Positions 43,154 to 52,739 of a stretch of 64,000 bases of DNA are shown here, piece after piece. A model generated the notes under the pieces. The model worked only from the letters and a program-made list of their open reading frames with translations. It did no database searches and was not told where the DNA came from. Source of the DNA: Acanthococcus lagerstroemiae (Eukaryota > Arthropoda > Insecta > Hemiptera > Eriococcidae). Made by a program: the position numbers and the translations under genes. The stretch's first letter is position 1. Every line of letters begins with the position of its first letter. The DNA lies in NCBI GenBank assembly GCA_031841125.1, contig CM063112.1:25322603-25386602 (forward strand). The letters run 5' to 3'.

Positions 43154-46067
43154 CAGTGTTGCCATTTTAGCTATTTTCTACCTACTGTTAGTTATTTGGC
43201 TGAATGAAAGTAGCTAAATTTTCACGTTTAGCTTTTAGCGGGATTTCCAGCTATTTTCGCACAGCTTTTTTTCGTAATTTTCAATACTTTTCATTTTTTT
43301 TTTCAATTGTTTTAAAATTATTTTTCAATTTTTATAAGTTCAAGTCAAACTTAAAATTTTGATTTTTTTTCAAATCAAAAAGCCAAAAAATTGTTTATGA
43401 AACTGCATGCAATTGTTCATTCACAAAGTTAAAAATACACCCGTGGGTAGTTGAAGTTCTTCATTTTTTCTTCTTCTTTTTTCTATAATCTGTGATACCG
43501 AAGATAAAAATGATAAAATTAGAATCTTGAACATTGAACCAAAGACATTACGAATATTTACGATTACACTATATGTTTCACATTCTGCAAGAATGGTGAG
43601 TAATTTTTCACAAGTATTACCGATAATGTGTGTTCCATTGTAGTACTCATTTTCTTTTCGTTTTTCATTCTGTAGGGTAAGACAGATTACCGCCAAAAAT
43701 TTCGCGAAGCATGGCTGAAAGATCCAGAGTTTTCGATTTGGTTAGAAGAAAAAAAAACAACAGAAGGATCAAAGAATAGTGTATCGCAAGCATACTGCAA
43801 GTATTGTAAATGCGTTCTAAATCCAAAAAAGCACGATTTAAGGGAGCATGCCGGTACCCAAAAACATAAGTCGAATTGCAGTGTAATACAGTCTAACCCC
43901 AAAATTGATAAAGTTGTTTCAAAAGTGAACATTCGTAATGAAAAAGTGTTGAAGAAAGAAGCCGAAATGTGTTTGTTTATTGCAGAGCACACATCGCTAG
44001 CTACCGCAGATCATTTGGGTCCAATTTTTCAACGATATGATCCTCTGATTCAAAATGTAAACAAAGTAAATGCACAGCTATAATCAAAAACGTTTTGAGT
44101 CCACATTTCATCACTACTCTGAGGAAAGATGTGCTAGATGGTCCAGGATTTTACAGTTTATTGCTAGATGAATCGACTGATATTTCCACAATTAAATTTT
44201 CGGGAATGAGTATAATGTATTACAGTTCCGAAAAGAGAGAAATCGTTTGCACCTTTTTAAAACTAGAGCCAGTGGAAGCCGGTGATGCTCAAACATTGAG
44301 TAATGCTGTTATAAAAGTGTTGAACGAATTTGGGTTTCCACTCAGAAACCTGATTGGGATTGGAAAACTGATAACGCGAATGTAATGACAGGCCAGTATA
44401 ATGGAGTTTATTCCATTTTGAAAGAGAAGGTACCAAATTTGTTGCTAATACGTTGTATGTCTCATAGTTTACAGCTTGCTGTGACTCATGCATGCCGAGC
44501 TACTCTTCCTAGAAGTATAATGTACATTGTAGATCAAACGTATTCGTGGTTTTCACGTTCTTCCGACAGACAAATTAAATACAAGAATTTGTATACAGCT
44601 TTACATCACGATGAAAATAATGAGCCACTCAAAATACCCAGACAATGTGACACAAGATGGTTGAGCATCGAAAATTCTATTTCCCGAATCTTGGATCAGT
44701 GGGATTACTTAGAACGGCATTTTGACCAGTGTCGTATCAGTGGTAAATGTTCTACTGCTGAAACATTGTTCAATGTGTATAACGACGAAGCAAACCTTGC
44801 ATTTTTCAAGTTTCTTCAACCGTATCTTGCTGAATTGCGTGTATTCAATGATATGTCACAAAATAGAACTCCAGACCACACCAAGCTTTACATATCATTG
44901 ACTACATTAATGACCTCTTGGATCAATGCAATTACGTTACCTAATCGAGCTTTTATAAGTAAAAATGTATTCGATACTACAATTGCAAATATTGAACAAA
45001 CTCTATCTCCTGATCCATACCTTGGTTATGCGTTCGAAACCCAAGTGAAAAAAATGGTCGATAATGGCATTTTGACTGCCCAAGAAATGAAAATAAACAT
45101 CATGCAGCGATGTGTGCGATTTCTAATCGAACTGATTTCTCAGTTTCAAACTCGTTCACCTGAAAATGCGAAAAATCTTCGAAATATGCGTTTAATTAGC
45201 TTGGATAATTGCTTGAATCAGCGTAAAGAGTCTATTGTGCCCCTTATACAGCAATTCAAGTACAATGATATGGAAATCACCAGAATTGAAAAACAGTGGA
45301 TGGACTTGGTTCATCTGCCTTGGTCAGAAAAGAATAATGTTCAGCATTTCTGGGGTGAAGTGTATCATTACCGTGACTTGGCTGGTAATAATCCATTCAG
45401 AGATGTTGCATTATTTGCGATTAAGTTACTAACTTTACCTCACAGTAATGCGGAAGTTGAACGAATGTTCAGTCAGCTAAACATTGTAAAAACCAAAGTT
45501 CGCAATAAATTGATCGCCGATACAATAAACGCTATCCTGTCCATCAGATATGGTTTGAAAAGAACTGATGATTGCTGTTATAGTTACACTGACAAACTAC
45601 CGTCGAATGTTCTCAGATAAATATCTCAATCTTTGAAGTATGTGAAAGGAAAAGAATCCGAATCCGAAAGTAACGAGAAACCAAATGAAGATGACGACGA
45701 CGTTACCTTTGATTAAATAGTACCAATTTTATTATTAAGATTCCTTTTTTTATTTTTTTATTATTATTTTTTTTTTACTTTTTAGTCATTTTTGGTAGTG
45801 TTAATTTGTTCATTTTTTGTAACGTTATAACATTAATTTTGTTCCTGTTTAGTTTTTACGTTTGTGATTTTATACAATAAATAAGCATTTTTCATTTTGT
45901 GATTTTATTCTTAAAATTTTGAATTATACGTCATAGGTCGTTACGTCGATTTTCGTAAAAACAAGGTCTTTCCAGTAGTCAAAAGGTAGAGACAATTTTT
46001 TAGCTATTTTTGGCTATTTTTGGAGGTGCGTCTGGCTAGAATTGAAAAAGTTCATCTGGCATCACTG
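43154..46067 (+). mobile_element. 2.9-kb hAT element with 8-bp target duplication
   Basis: The termini CAGTGTTGCCATTTTAGC and CAGTGATGCCAGATG (right end reversed) are imperfect inverted repeats. The flanks are TTAAGGAG (43146-43153) and TTAAGAAG (46068-46075), an 8-bp duplication with one later change. It holds one transposase gene. TAGCTATTTT-like words recur near both ends and may be transposase binding sites. Slight decay of the duplication and two frameshifts indicate an older insertion. Confidence 0.93.
43593..45620 (+). pseudogene. hAT transposase with C2H2/BED-like finger, frameshifted
   Basis: ATG 43593 is followed at once by an 80-bp intron (43596-43675, GTGAGT...TGTAG), then GKTDYRQKFREAWLKDPEFS. 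A finger reads YCKYCKCVLNPKKHDLREH with a further His. The catalytic region has FYSLLLDESTDIST (first Asp) and DNANVMTGQYNGVY (second Asp), then CMSHSLQLA, CDTRWLSIE and the C-terminal dimerisation block LPHSNAEVERMFSQLN with the catalytic Glu. The order and roughly 650-residue length fit full-length hAT transposases. Frameshifts at about 44070 and 44362 break the frame; the 411-codon 3' part (44385-45620) is otherwise clean. An acidic tail follows the stop in the same frame (45680-45715). Confidence 0.92.
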
Positions 46068-46296
46068 TTAAGAAGTATGAATTTTTCACCCCTTGATGAT
46101 GTCCTCCTCTACTCCACACCCTAAACAAATGTTTCCCATGCTTACGTGCTAATCCACCACAGTCAGTGTAGTATTCGTGGACGACAAAAAGGAATAAAAG
46201 GTGAAAAATTAGATAAAATTTCAGGCGCATGTAAACTCCGCACACGTTGGCCGAGAGGACGAAGAGGAATGTGGTGTTAATTGCGCACATATGTAC

Positions 46297-47788
46297 GTAA
46301 GATATTCGTTCTGCCGAATATCTTAGTCGTTGGTTGTCGCGGTGATACTCGCAGATGGTCGAGCGCGCTCCAACTGATAAAAGCCGGAATTGAATAATTT
46401 CGATAATCTTCCGAGAGCAGACAGCTGTGCTGCAATCCTACGGGACTCTCGACTTTTTGAATCGATTCAGTATATTACTGCAATCGATTATGATTTGTAA
46501 AAGTTACCACTTTACAAATCGATTCAAAATAACACAGTAGTCCTGTGGAAGACGCATAGACTGTAAACCAGAAAGCGAAAAACTGTAAATCGGAAAGCGA
46601 AAGACCGTAAATTGGAAGGGCTAATATGCTTAGACCGTAAACCGGAAAATTCGTACAGACCATAAGCCGGAAAATTCGGAAAGCGTTTCACCCCCGTTTC
46701 CTCTAATGAGGAGGGGAGATGTAAGATATTCGTTCTGCCGAATATCTTGATCGTTGGTTATCGCGGTGATACTCGCAGATGGTCAAGCGCGCTCCAACTG
46801 ATAAAAGCCGGAATTGAATAATTTCGATAATCTTCCGAGAGCAGACAGCTGTGCTGCAATCCTACGGGACTCTCGACTTTTTGAATCGATTCAGTATTTT
46901 ACTGCAATCGATTATGATTTGTAAAAGTTACCCCTTTACAAATCGATTCAAAATAACACAGTAGTCCTGTGGAAGACGCATAGACTGTAAACCAGAAAGC
47001 GAAAAACTGTAAATCGGAAAGCGAAAGACCGTAAATTGGAAGGGCTAATATGCTTAGACCGTAAACCGGAAAATTCGTACAGACCATAAGCCGGAAAATT
47101 CGGAAAGCGTTTCACCCCCGTTTCCTCTAACGAGGAGGGGAGATGTAAGATATTCGTTCTGCCGAATATCTTAGTCGTTGGTTGTCGCGGTGATACTCGC
47201 AGATGGTCGAGCGCGCTCCAACTGATAAAAGCCGGAATTGAATAATTTCGATAATCTTCGGAGAGCAGACAGCTGTGCTGCAATCCTACGGGACTCTCGA
47301 CTTTTTGAATCGATTCAGTATTTTACTGCAATCGATTATGATTTGTAAAAGTTACCCCTTTACAAATCGATTCAAAATAACACAGTAGTCCTGTGGAAAA
47401 CGCATAGACTGTAAACCAGAAAGCGAAAAACTGTAAATCGGAAAGCGAAATACCGTAAATTGGAAGGGCTAATATGCTTAGACCGTAAACCGGAAAATTC
47501 GTACAGACCATAAGCCGGAAAATTCGGAAAGCGTTTCACCCCCGTTTCCTCTAACGAGGAGGGGAGATGTAAGATATTCGTTCTGCCGAATATCTTAGTC
47601 GTTGATTGTCGCGGTGATACTCGCAGATGGTCGAGCGCGCTCCAACTGATAAAAGCCGGAATTGAATAATTTCGATAATCTTCCGAGAGCAGACAGCTGT
47701 GCTGCAATCCTACGGGACTCTCGACTTTTTGAATCGATTCAGTATTTTACTGCAATCGATTATGATTTGTTAAAGTTACCACTTTACA
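46297..47788. repeat. 424-bp tandem array, about 3.5 copies
   Basis: Units start near 46297, 46721, 47145 and 47569, and the last is partial, ending about 47788. The copies are almost identical. Each begins with a hairpin TAAGATATTCG-TTCTGC-CGAATATCTTA (the stem is broken in the second copy). Each has a second hairpin, TTTGAATCGATT paired with AATCGATTCAAA, enclosing TTTGTAAA/TTTACAAA. Each also has five or six degenerate copies of ACCGTAAACCGGAAA-GCGAA. Minus-strand open frames repeat every 424 bp, a by-product of the array. Confidence 0.97.
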
Positions 47789-48136
47789 TGTATTTTGCAC
47801 ACAGTCAGGGTATGGGTAAACTCCGCACAGTGATCAATAGCGACGATTCTACTGTAGTGAAATAACTCGATGCACAAAACGAAGTCCATATTATTGTAAT
47901 GAGCGATATTTACCTACTTATAATGTGTATCGTCATCCCTTATCTACCATTAACGCGCGGTACGAACTAGAACGTGGACAAGAGGAAACTTGTACGTTAC
48001 TCATTACTGATAGATGTTCGTCAATTACTCTGTACAATACTTGATAGACCACCTAAATATCTGCATACATGTACATTTAGTACCTATATCATACTGGTTA
48101 AACACACACGCTATTTCACATTAATTTACGAGTACA

Positions 48137-49775
48137 ATGCCGCTAACGTTTGTTGACAGTTCGCAAGGTAGAAAGCTTTTGGTACATAACACGTTCAACT
48201 ATTATAAATTTCGTACTGCCAAGGAATATGTGACGTATAGATGTATTCAAAAATCGTGTACGGCCTGTGTACGCATTCAAGATGACGAAGTGTTGAAGGA
48301 GATCGGAGTTCACAGACACAGTGTGGATGTGGCAAAATGCAATCGTCAGGAAATCAGCTCATTGTGTAAACGGAAAGCTACTGATGATTTATGCGAACGT
48401 CCATCAAAAATAATTCGACGCGTCCTGAAAGAGAACATCCCGCCTACATTCACACGCCGAGGCAGGGAATACGTTCGTCGAAATATGTACAATGCGAGAC
48501 GGAAGCAACGACCATTCAAACAACCAATATCTCTTCAAGAAGTACATTCGGTACTGGACAACATGAATATCAAAACTTGTCAAGAAGAACCCTTCCTCCT
48601 AATGAACGACTCGACAAGTAATATTGTCATTTTCTCCTGCCGATCGAATCTGGATGTTCTAAGCGACATGGAAGTTATTTTCATTGATGGTACATTCTCC
48701 TTTTGCACAAAGTTTTTCCTCCAGCTCTTCACGATACATGGGGTGAAGAATGGTAATTACGTGCAGCTCTGTTACGGTCTGTTGCCTGCGAAAACGACGC
48801 AAGTGTATGAGAAATTCTTGGAGTTGCTGCTCATGATGTGTCCCTTACTACCCAGATGTGTCGTCGTTGACTTCGAGTCCGCAATCCATAAAGCCATCCG
48901 AACGGCGTTTCCCGATGTAGATGTAGTGGGGTGCCGGTTTCACTTGCGCCAAGCTTGGTATCCCAAAGCGCAGAAGCTGGGTCTACAAGCAGAGTACCAA
49001 GATAAGGAATTCTCCATAAGCCGGTGGATCAGATATGTTTTCGGACTAGCATTCCTGAATCCTCACGAAATACGTTCAGCTTTCTTCTCTGATTTAGTGA
49101 ATATTCGACCCGACGAGGAAAAATTACGACAGTTTTCCGACTATCTCGTTAGTAATTATATTTCCGACGACGCGAACTTTCCGCCGTACTTATGGGCTGC
49201 TATGACCTCATCGTCGGAAAGGACAACCAATGCATGCGAATCTTTTCATAGCCGCTTCAATACTTCATTTTATAAAGCCCACCCAGACCTATTTTCATTT
49301 ATCGATCGCAATGATCTTTGCTCCGTGTGGTTTTCTTATGGGAGTCAAAATGTTTGTTGGCCAAAAATTTGGTATTTCTGCTAACGGTAACCAAGTATTG
49401 TAACGTGTAACCCACCGTGTGACGTCAAATCACCGTTTGCTTATCACAAAATACCTATTCGACGCTAGCGCTTCTACAATTTGCACAGTCCCAATAGTCG
49501 CGCCGATCACAATCATAATAAGAGCGTAGGAAGAGGAAGAAGGGAGGATAACGAGGGATTCATCGGTTTTTGCTACGTTTTGCTAACTCTTGTTTTTGAC
49601 GGAGTTCCAAACGGACACGTACGTAAATATTCAAAGTTTACATGTGGTAAATAAAATCAGAAATTCGTATGCGCAAGGTAAAAGTCGCATCGATGAAGCC
49701 ATTCATCAGTTCGAGACTGGTGAAATATCGAGACTGCAATTTTTGAAACGTACTAGCTACTATCTTTGTCCGTAA
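48137..49775 (+). pseudogene. FLYWCH-type MULE transposase, split by an insertion
   Basis: From ATG 48137, 390 residues are intact. An N-terminal FLYWCH-like zinc region (C36, C41, C44, then H59/H61; YVTYRCIQKSCTACVRI) is followed by the transposase core VIFIDGTFSFC (D184), CVVVDFESAIHKAI (D245), GCRFHLRQAW (C266/H269) and NACESFHSRFN (E368). The frame then runs into foreign sequence and stops at 49384. The expected C-terminus (LTEFQTDTYVNIQSLH to FLKRTSYYLCP) resumes at about 49595 in another frame and ends at 49775. The intervening 285 bp lack proper splice sites, so I read them as an insertion. Without it, a product of about 450 residues would be near complete. It would excise and insert the surrounding element. 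Confidence 0.9.
49310..49594. other. 285-bp sequence interrupting the MULE transposase
   Basis: It lies between the codons for LFSFID and LTEFQTD. It has no convincing GT-AG borders, terminal repeats or target duplication that I can see. It may be an unclassified insertion or a rearranged intron. Confidence 0.5.
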
Positions 49776-49778
49776 GTA

Positions 49779-50381
49779 CAGGGTGTCTAACAAATCTGAA
49801 ATTTGAAACTACTTGACTTTACTTGACCTCTTTTCCCTCTTTTCCCCTAGTGATTATTGACTTAGGGCCCAAAAACACAGACGGTAACGCCTTCCTCAGT
49901 ACCAGCATATCAGACACCTTTGTACAATAGTATACGTAGCAACTTGGAGTAGTAGTATAAATAAAGAACTAATATTTTCTTTTACAAATACCTCATTTTC
50001 AAACATCGTTTATCAACATATATACATTTCAATATGACTCTGGATACTTTTTGGTTCCATTTTCAACTTTTTCTTATAGATTTAGTGGTAACTACAACTT
50101 GAAACAATCACCAAATGTTGTGTGATGAAAATTAATATTATAGAAAGAAAATAATACTTTACATAGAATATGAAATTTGAATGAAAATTGTGACGAACAC
50201 ATTAATATTTTTAAGAATCAATATTCAAACATTTAAACTTATAACTAATTTTCTGCAGCAATTTTTGATTTTTCTCTTTTTACATGACCAGGACCAAAAA
50301 AAGTTGACTTTATTTGACTTAATTGACCTCTTCCCAAATACTTGACTTTATTTGACTTACTTGACCTGTTAAGACACCCTG
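49779..50381. mobile_element. 603-bp CAGGGTGTCT element nested in the MULE
   Basis: It starts CAGGGTGTCTAACA and ends TTAAGACACCCTG, short inverted termini of a form common in insect MITEs. Subterminal CTTGACTTTA-TTGACCTCTT phrases are repeated at both ends (49806-49840 and 50300-50366). It follows the transposase stop directly. Non-coding; the target duplication is unclear. Confidence 0.75.
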
Positions 50382-50606
50382 AATTACTTATTTTCTGTAC
50401 CGCCGGTTTGTTGTATTATTGCTGGTTCTTAGTAGGTACAACCGTTGTATGCGCGAATAAATTTAGTCAGCGTATTTGCTCATTATGAAATACATCATTT
50501 TCTCCCAATGTATCTTAAATAATACCTGTGTGCGGAATTTACATACTCTCAAATCGTGCGGAAAATACCTGTGTGCGCAATTTACATCAACGTGTGCAGA
50601 GTTTAC

Positions 50607-51459
50607 GTTCTCCCAAAATTTCAATTTTGAATACGGAAAACGAGAGGTTCTTGAGGAAAATGATTAACACCATCGTATTCAGCATTCGAAATACAGCTAA
50701 AATCGTATAATCTCATCTCAATATTTTTTATGCTGCGGTGTAGTGTTATTATGGGGTCATACATCTGTTGAGTAAGTAAAATTCGAAACAAGTTCAAATT
50801 TCAAAATGAAATCTCAATGATCACATTTCGTGATCAAAAAAAAAAAAAAAAATTGAAATCGGTCTCGTTTTTGTCATCGGTTTACTTAGAATATTTAACG
50901 AACGATCAACAACTTCAGTCAAGTTTCTCGACAAGGGATACTTCAACGAGCACGAGAATTGCGGATAACGAACACGTGGTCACTGAACTTGCTACGACAT
51001 GTAGGTGAAACCCAAGAAATACAAAACATCTCTAAAGCTTCGAAGCGTTATCTTCAGGGGATTCGAAATACGAAGTTCTATTCGTGTTTTACTTTAATAT
51101 CTGAAGCTCCATCTACAGTGAGAAACAGGGTACGCTGACTGCGCCGAGTCGCGTGCAGATAGCGCCGAAACATTCGGGAAAATTGGGTCGTTTCCGCGCA
51201 GTCCGGTCAGATAGCGTGCGAGGTCTCTCTTCGGTAGTTGTAGGTCTACTTTTTAGGCCGAGCCCAGTGCAATCGAAATTTCATTTCCTATATTCGTTCT
51301 TCCACCGCTCCTATGTAGCGCTGAACCCGAGATGAAATATTAGTCTTCTCTATTCGATTCTCACGTAATAATTAAGTTTCAATTTCGTAATCGAAATAAA
51401 CGTACATAACTGTGACTCAAATCAGTAGTTATACTAGTTTTTGTGGGAGGTACCTCAAA
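50607..51459. other. no recognised gene; GC-richer block ahead of the DIX segment
   Basis: 51120-51350 is GC-richer and repeats CAGATAGCG (51156 and 51209). This could be a 5' untranslated region of the DIX copy at 51460. 50830-50852 is an A-run. Confidence 0.4.
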
Positions 51460-51600
51460 ATGGAACAGAAGGAAATCAAAATCATCTATAATGTTGATTC
51501 TTGATGAGAAAGAAACTCCGTATTTGGTTAAATTAGCGATTTCACCGGATAAAGTCACGCTTGCTGATTTCAAGAATGTATTCAACCGTCCTAATATTCG
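51460..51600 (+). pseudogene. dsh-like: dishevelled DIX-domain N-terminus, frameshifted
   Basis: ATG 51460 sits in the context CTCAAAATGG, which resembles insect start sites. Translation gives MEQKEIKIIYNVDS, then a stop; with one base skipped at about 51501 it continues DEKETPYLVKLAISPDKVTL and ADFKNVFNRPN. This closely matches the first 50 residues of Dishevelled, whose DIX domain polymerises to relay Wnt signals in the cytoplasm. Axin DIX domains lack the ETPYLVK signature, so the dishevelled type is favoured. Homology ends after the NRPN block without a splice donor, so most of the DIX domain and the PDZ and DEP domains are missing here. A partial or retro copy is likely; a first exon of the real gene with a sequencing error is less likely. 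Confidence 0.75.
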
Positions 51601-51697
51601 AAGTTTTATGTTCATAGCCAGTTACCAGTTAGCAGCGAGAAGCGAACGATTTATAATAAGTAGCATGAAAAGACGTTATTAGTAAATCAGTACATTG

Positions 51698-52273
51698 TCG
51701 GTGGCGCGTTTGACACCTCGTATGTGCAAAATACAACTTTTACTCATCACTTACACATACGAGATTCCCCTCGGTACTGATGCGATGCCCGAAAGGGTAG
51801 TTTCCGGTGCCGGGGGTGTGGTGTCTCAGGGGCCACTTTGGCATGCGTGCATCGCCATACGTCCCACCACACCACACATACGAGGTATTTGGAGCCAGAT
51901 TTAGAAACCCATGCACATAGGGAGGTGTTATATAGCGTCCTGTAGCGGGCAACATTGTAACTAAGCACATAGGAGGAATTTTATTCGACGCACCCGTCAG
52001 AGACGAATCCTACAATACCAATAAGTGGTTTTGGCTAAAAATAATAATAATAATAATAATAATATTTATTTATTTGAAGCCCTCCGGTCACAGCCAAAAT
52101 GGCCAATTACGACTGGGGGCTTTAACTTGACAGAAAACACAAATTAAAAAAAAATTTTTAAAAAGTTGCATGATACACTCGTATCTAATCCAAACAAAAT
52201 ATGAAAAATTAACAAAAAAAAAAAAAAAAAAAGAACAAAAATGTCACCTACAAGGTGTCAAACACGCCACCGA
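51698..52273. mobile_element. 576-bp inverted-repeat element
   Basis: TCGGTGGCGCGTTTGACACC at the left is matched by the reverse complement of the right end over 25 bp with two differences. CACATACGAG words recur internally (51755 and 51884). It carries a minus-strand LINE tail inside, so it is a host for, or a join of, two elements. Non-coding. Confidence 0.7.
52043..52245 (-). mobile_element. LINE 3' end fragment
   Basis: On the minus strand it ends in GGGCTTCAAATAAATAAATA and then (TTA)n, the same type of tail as the + strand LINE ending at 38375. A poly(T) stretch (A-run on +, 52216-52231) lies at its other edge. Only 3' untranslated sequence remains. Confidence 0.65.
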
Positions 52274-52739
52274 CGATATGTTGAAATGAACATTATGTTT
52301 GTACCGATGTCTTGTGTAACATTATTCAGACGAATAAGTCATAGGACGTATGTATGTCGTATGCGTAATTATTCTCATGCGAACAGGGAATCTGCTAGCT
52401 GTCAATACAGGCCATCCGCTCCAGAATTGAAGACTTGGATTTAAAAAATTATGGCCGAGGAAAATAGCAATAACGAATACAACCAGGCGAGAACGCTGGG
52501 AAAGAATTATGCTCAGTACAGAGCCAGCATTCATAAACAATTTTAATATCTTGGCGTTTCGCAGAATTATTGCGGATTTCCAACCTCCCATTCCATTATT
52601 CTCAGATACAGTTGTTGATCTGTATGGGGAATTCCTGGATAACGCTGCTCATTAATATGGATGAGGATACTATTAAGGGAATGTTGACACATTTAAGACT
52701 AGATTACTAGTTTGTGAACGATTAATTTAAAAATGCGAG
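52274..52739. other. no recognised gene
   Basis: Short frames on both strands lack domains. Possibly decayed 5' sequence of the LINE that follows. Confidence 0.4.

Larger units (their letters stand above)
46231..50606 (+). mobile_element. 4.4-kb MULE with terminal GTAAA-CCGCACAC motifs and an internal 424-bp array
   Basis: Near the left end the motif GTAAACTCCGCACACG (46231) and variants (46276, 47794, 47816) appear. Near the right end the same motif appears three times in reverse (50528-50542, 50571-50585 and 50591-50606). They bracket a tandem array, a FLYWCH-MULE transposase and a nested 0.6-kb element. No target duplication was found, so the exact ends are uncertain. Confidence 0.65.

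Noticed and set aside
46475..47707. Repeated minus-strand frames of 62 and 111 codons
   Set aside because: They recur every 424 bp with the tandem array, lack domain features, and no start or splice context supports translation.
46297..47788. CRISPR-like array
   Set aside because: The 424-bp units are contiguous and near identical with no variable spacers, and the DNA is eukaryotic.
49310..49594. Intron in the FLYWCH-MULE transposase
   Set aside because: No GT-AG pair restores the frame at the homology borders, and the other introns here are about 80 bp.
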